16,152 nt of DNA from Anaerolineae bacterium. GTDB taxonomy: Bacteria; Chloroflexota; Anaerolineae; SpSt-600. This document shows positions 15,871 through 16,152 of this stretch, piece after piece; position 1 is the first letter of the stretch; the number at the start of each line of letters is the position of its first letter. Position numbers and translations under genes: made by a program. The DNA is taken from assembly GCA_028275425.1 (NCBI GenBank), contig JAPWUT010000016.1:1-16152 (forward strand). The letters run 5' to 3'. The notes under the pieces were generated by a model. The model saw only the letters and a program-made list of their open reading frames with translations. It was not told the DNA's origin and did no database searches.

Positions 15871-16152
15871 TTACTCCCTCCCTGTTATGCTTTCCACGGC
15901 CTTGATTATAGCTTCTCGGTCTGGCATGCCGAACTGGCGGTGCACAACATTGCCTTTGCCGTCAAAGACCAAGAAAGTGGGGAGGGCTCTCACCGAGTAG
16001 CGGTAAGCAAGGTCACGGCCTGGCCTTGCTGCGATATCCAGCCTGATAAGGGAAGCCTTCCCGGCCAATTCCTTCTCCAGCCCATCCACGATGGGCTTTG
16101 AAAAGAGGCAAACGCTTCAGGTATTGGAGAAGAATTCCACCACAACCGGCTT
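15871..16152 (-). CDS. Selenocysteine-containing thioredoxin (UxxC active site), 5' end outside window
   Basis: Read through one UGA, the frame is open to the window edge and gives a thioredoxin fold: KPVVVEFFSNT, then UGA (16119-16117), then SVCLFSKPIVDGLEKEL, and later VRALPTFLVFDGKGN with the cis-Pro loop. Aligned with standard thioredoxin (VDFWAEWCGPCK), the UGA falls exactly on the first active-site Cys; the second is at 16110-16108. The Pro of KPIVD is also conserved. UGA is a normal stop elsewhere in the window (for example the GT4, nrdR and nrdJ genes), so this is not a reassigned code. A SECIS hairpin follows at the right distance. Starting at GTG 16089, as a routine gene caller would, removes the active site. 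The gene precedes trxB by two bases. A sequencing error or nonsense mutation is the alternative, but the SECIS argues against it. Confidence 0.9.
16071..16106 (-). promoter_or_regulatory. Bacterial SECIS element
   Basis: In the mRNA the upper stem GCCCAUC / GAUGGGC (16096-16090 with 16086-16080) is a perfect 7-bp helix closing a GUG loop (16089-16087) that begins with G-U, as bacterial SECIS loops do. Below an AAA/UG internal loop, CUUUUC pairs with GAGAAG (16105-16100 with 16077-16072, one G-U pair), extendable by another U-G pair. The loop begins 27 bases after the UGA, inside the 16-37 base window known for SelB-dependent decoding. Confidence 0.85.

Noticed and set aside
15871..16089. A 72-residue protein starting at GTG 16089
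   Set aside because: The frame continues upstream across a UGA as clear thioredoxin sequence, and the GTG is the apical loop of the SECIS hairpin, so it is not a translation start.

Overview
The window looks like a chromosomal segment of a free-living, probably thermophilic and anaerobic or microaerophilic bacterium. The closest fit is Chloroflexota (an Anaerolineae-like lineage), which I infer from gene content and protein style rather than from a marker gene. Genes are very densely packed: stop and start codons overlap repeatedly (ATGA or TGATG), no gene-free stretch exceeds 150 bases, and the only real intergenic region lies at 8137-8285. No rRNA, tRNA, CRISPR array or insertion sequence was seen.

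Layout. (1) 2-6471, plus strand: the 3' end of a sugar-nucleotidyltransferase with a left-handed beta-helix tail, a 65-residue unknown protein, a lipoprotein with an OB-like and an emfourin-like domain, a PLP aminotransferase, the tRNA methylthiotransferase MtaB, a GT4 glycosyltransferase, and a clan GH-A glycoside hydrolase with LGFP-like repeats. (2) 6446-8136, minus strand: two GT2 glycosyltransferases in a two-gene operon behind a near-consensus promoter whose predicted transcript is almost leaderless. Blocks 1 and 2 share a surface-polysaccharide theme. (3) 8286-14918, plus strand: nrdR, a ferredoxin-fused geranylgeranyl-reductase-type flavoprotein, the B12-dependent ribonucleotide reductase nrdJ interrupted by a 368-residue intein, a SAM methyltransferase and a DUF2085 membrane protein, all nearly touching. 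(4) 14915 to the right edge, minus strand: trxB preceded by a thioredoxin gene that runs off the window.

Two things stand out. First, the thioredoxin is readable to the window edge only if one in-frame UGA is translated. That UGA sits exactly where the first active-site Cys of thioredoxin belongs, giving a Sec-Ser-Val-Cys (UxxC) site. It is followed at the correct distance by a perfect 7-bp hairpin with a GUG loop on a second 6-7 bp stem, which is a textbook bacterial SECIS. A standard gene caller would start the gene at GTG 16089, inside the SECIS loop, and lose the active site. Second, the NrdJ intein keeps its Cys1, block B TxxH and terminal His-Asn but is followed by Arg instead of the Cys, Ser or Thr needed for canonical splicing. 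Its homing endonuclease has also lost both catalytic acidic residues (Ser293, Asn389). It may splice by a non-canonical route, or it may cleave the reductase into two pieces.

The right half has a coherent theme: nucleotide reduction (NrdR, NrdJ) and the thioredoxin/thioredoxin reductase pair that normally supplies electrons to such enzymes lie within 8 kb of each other.
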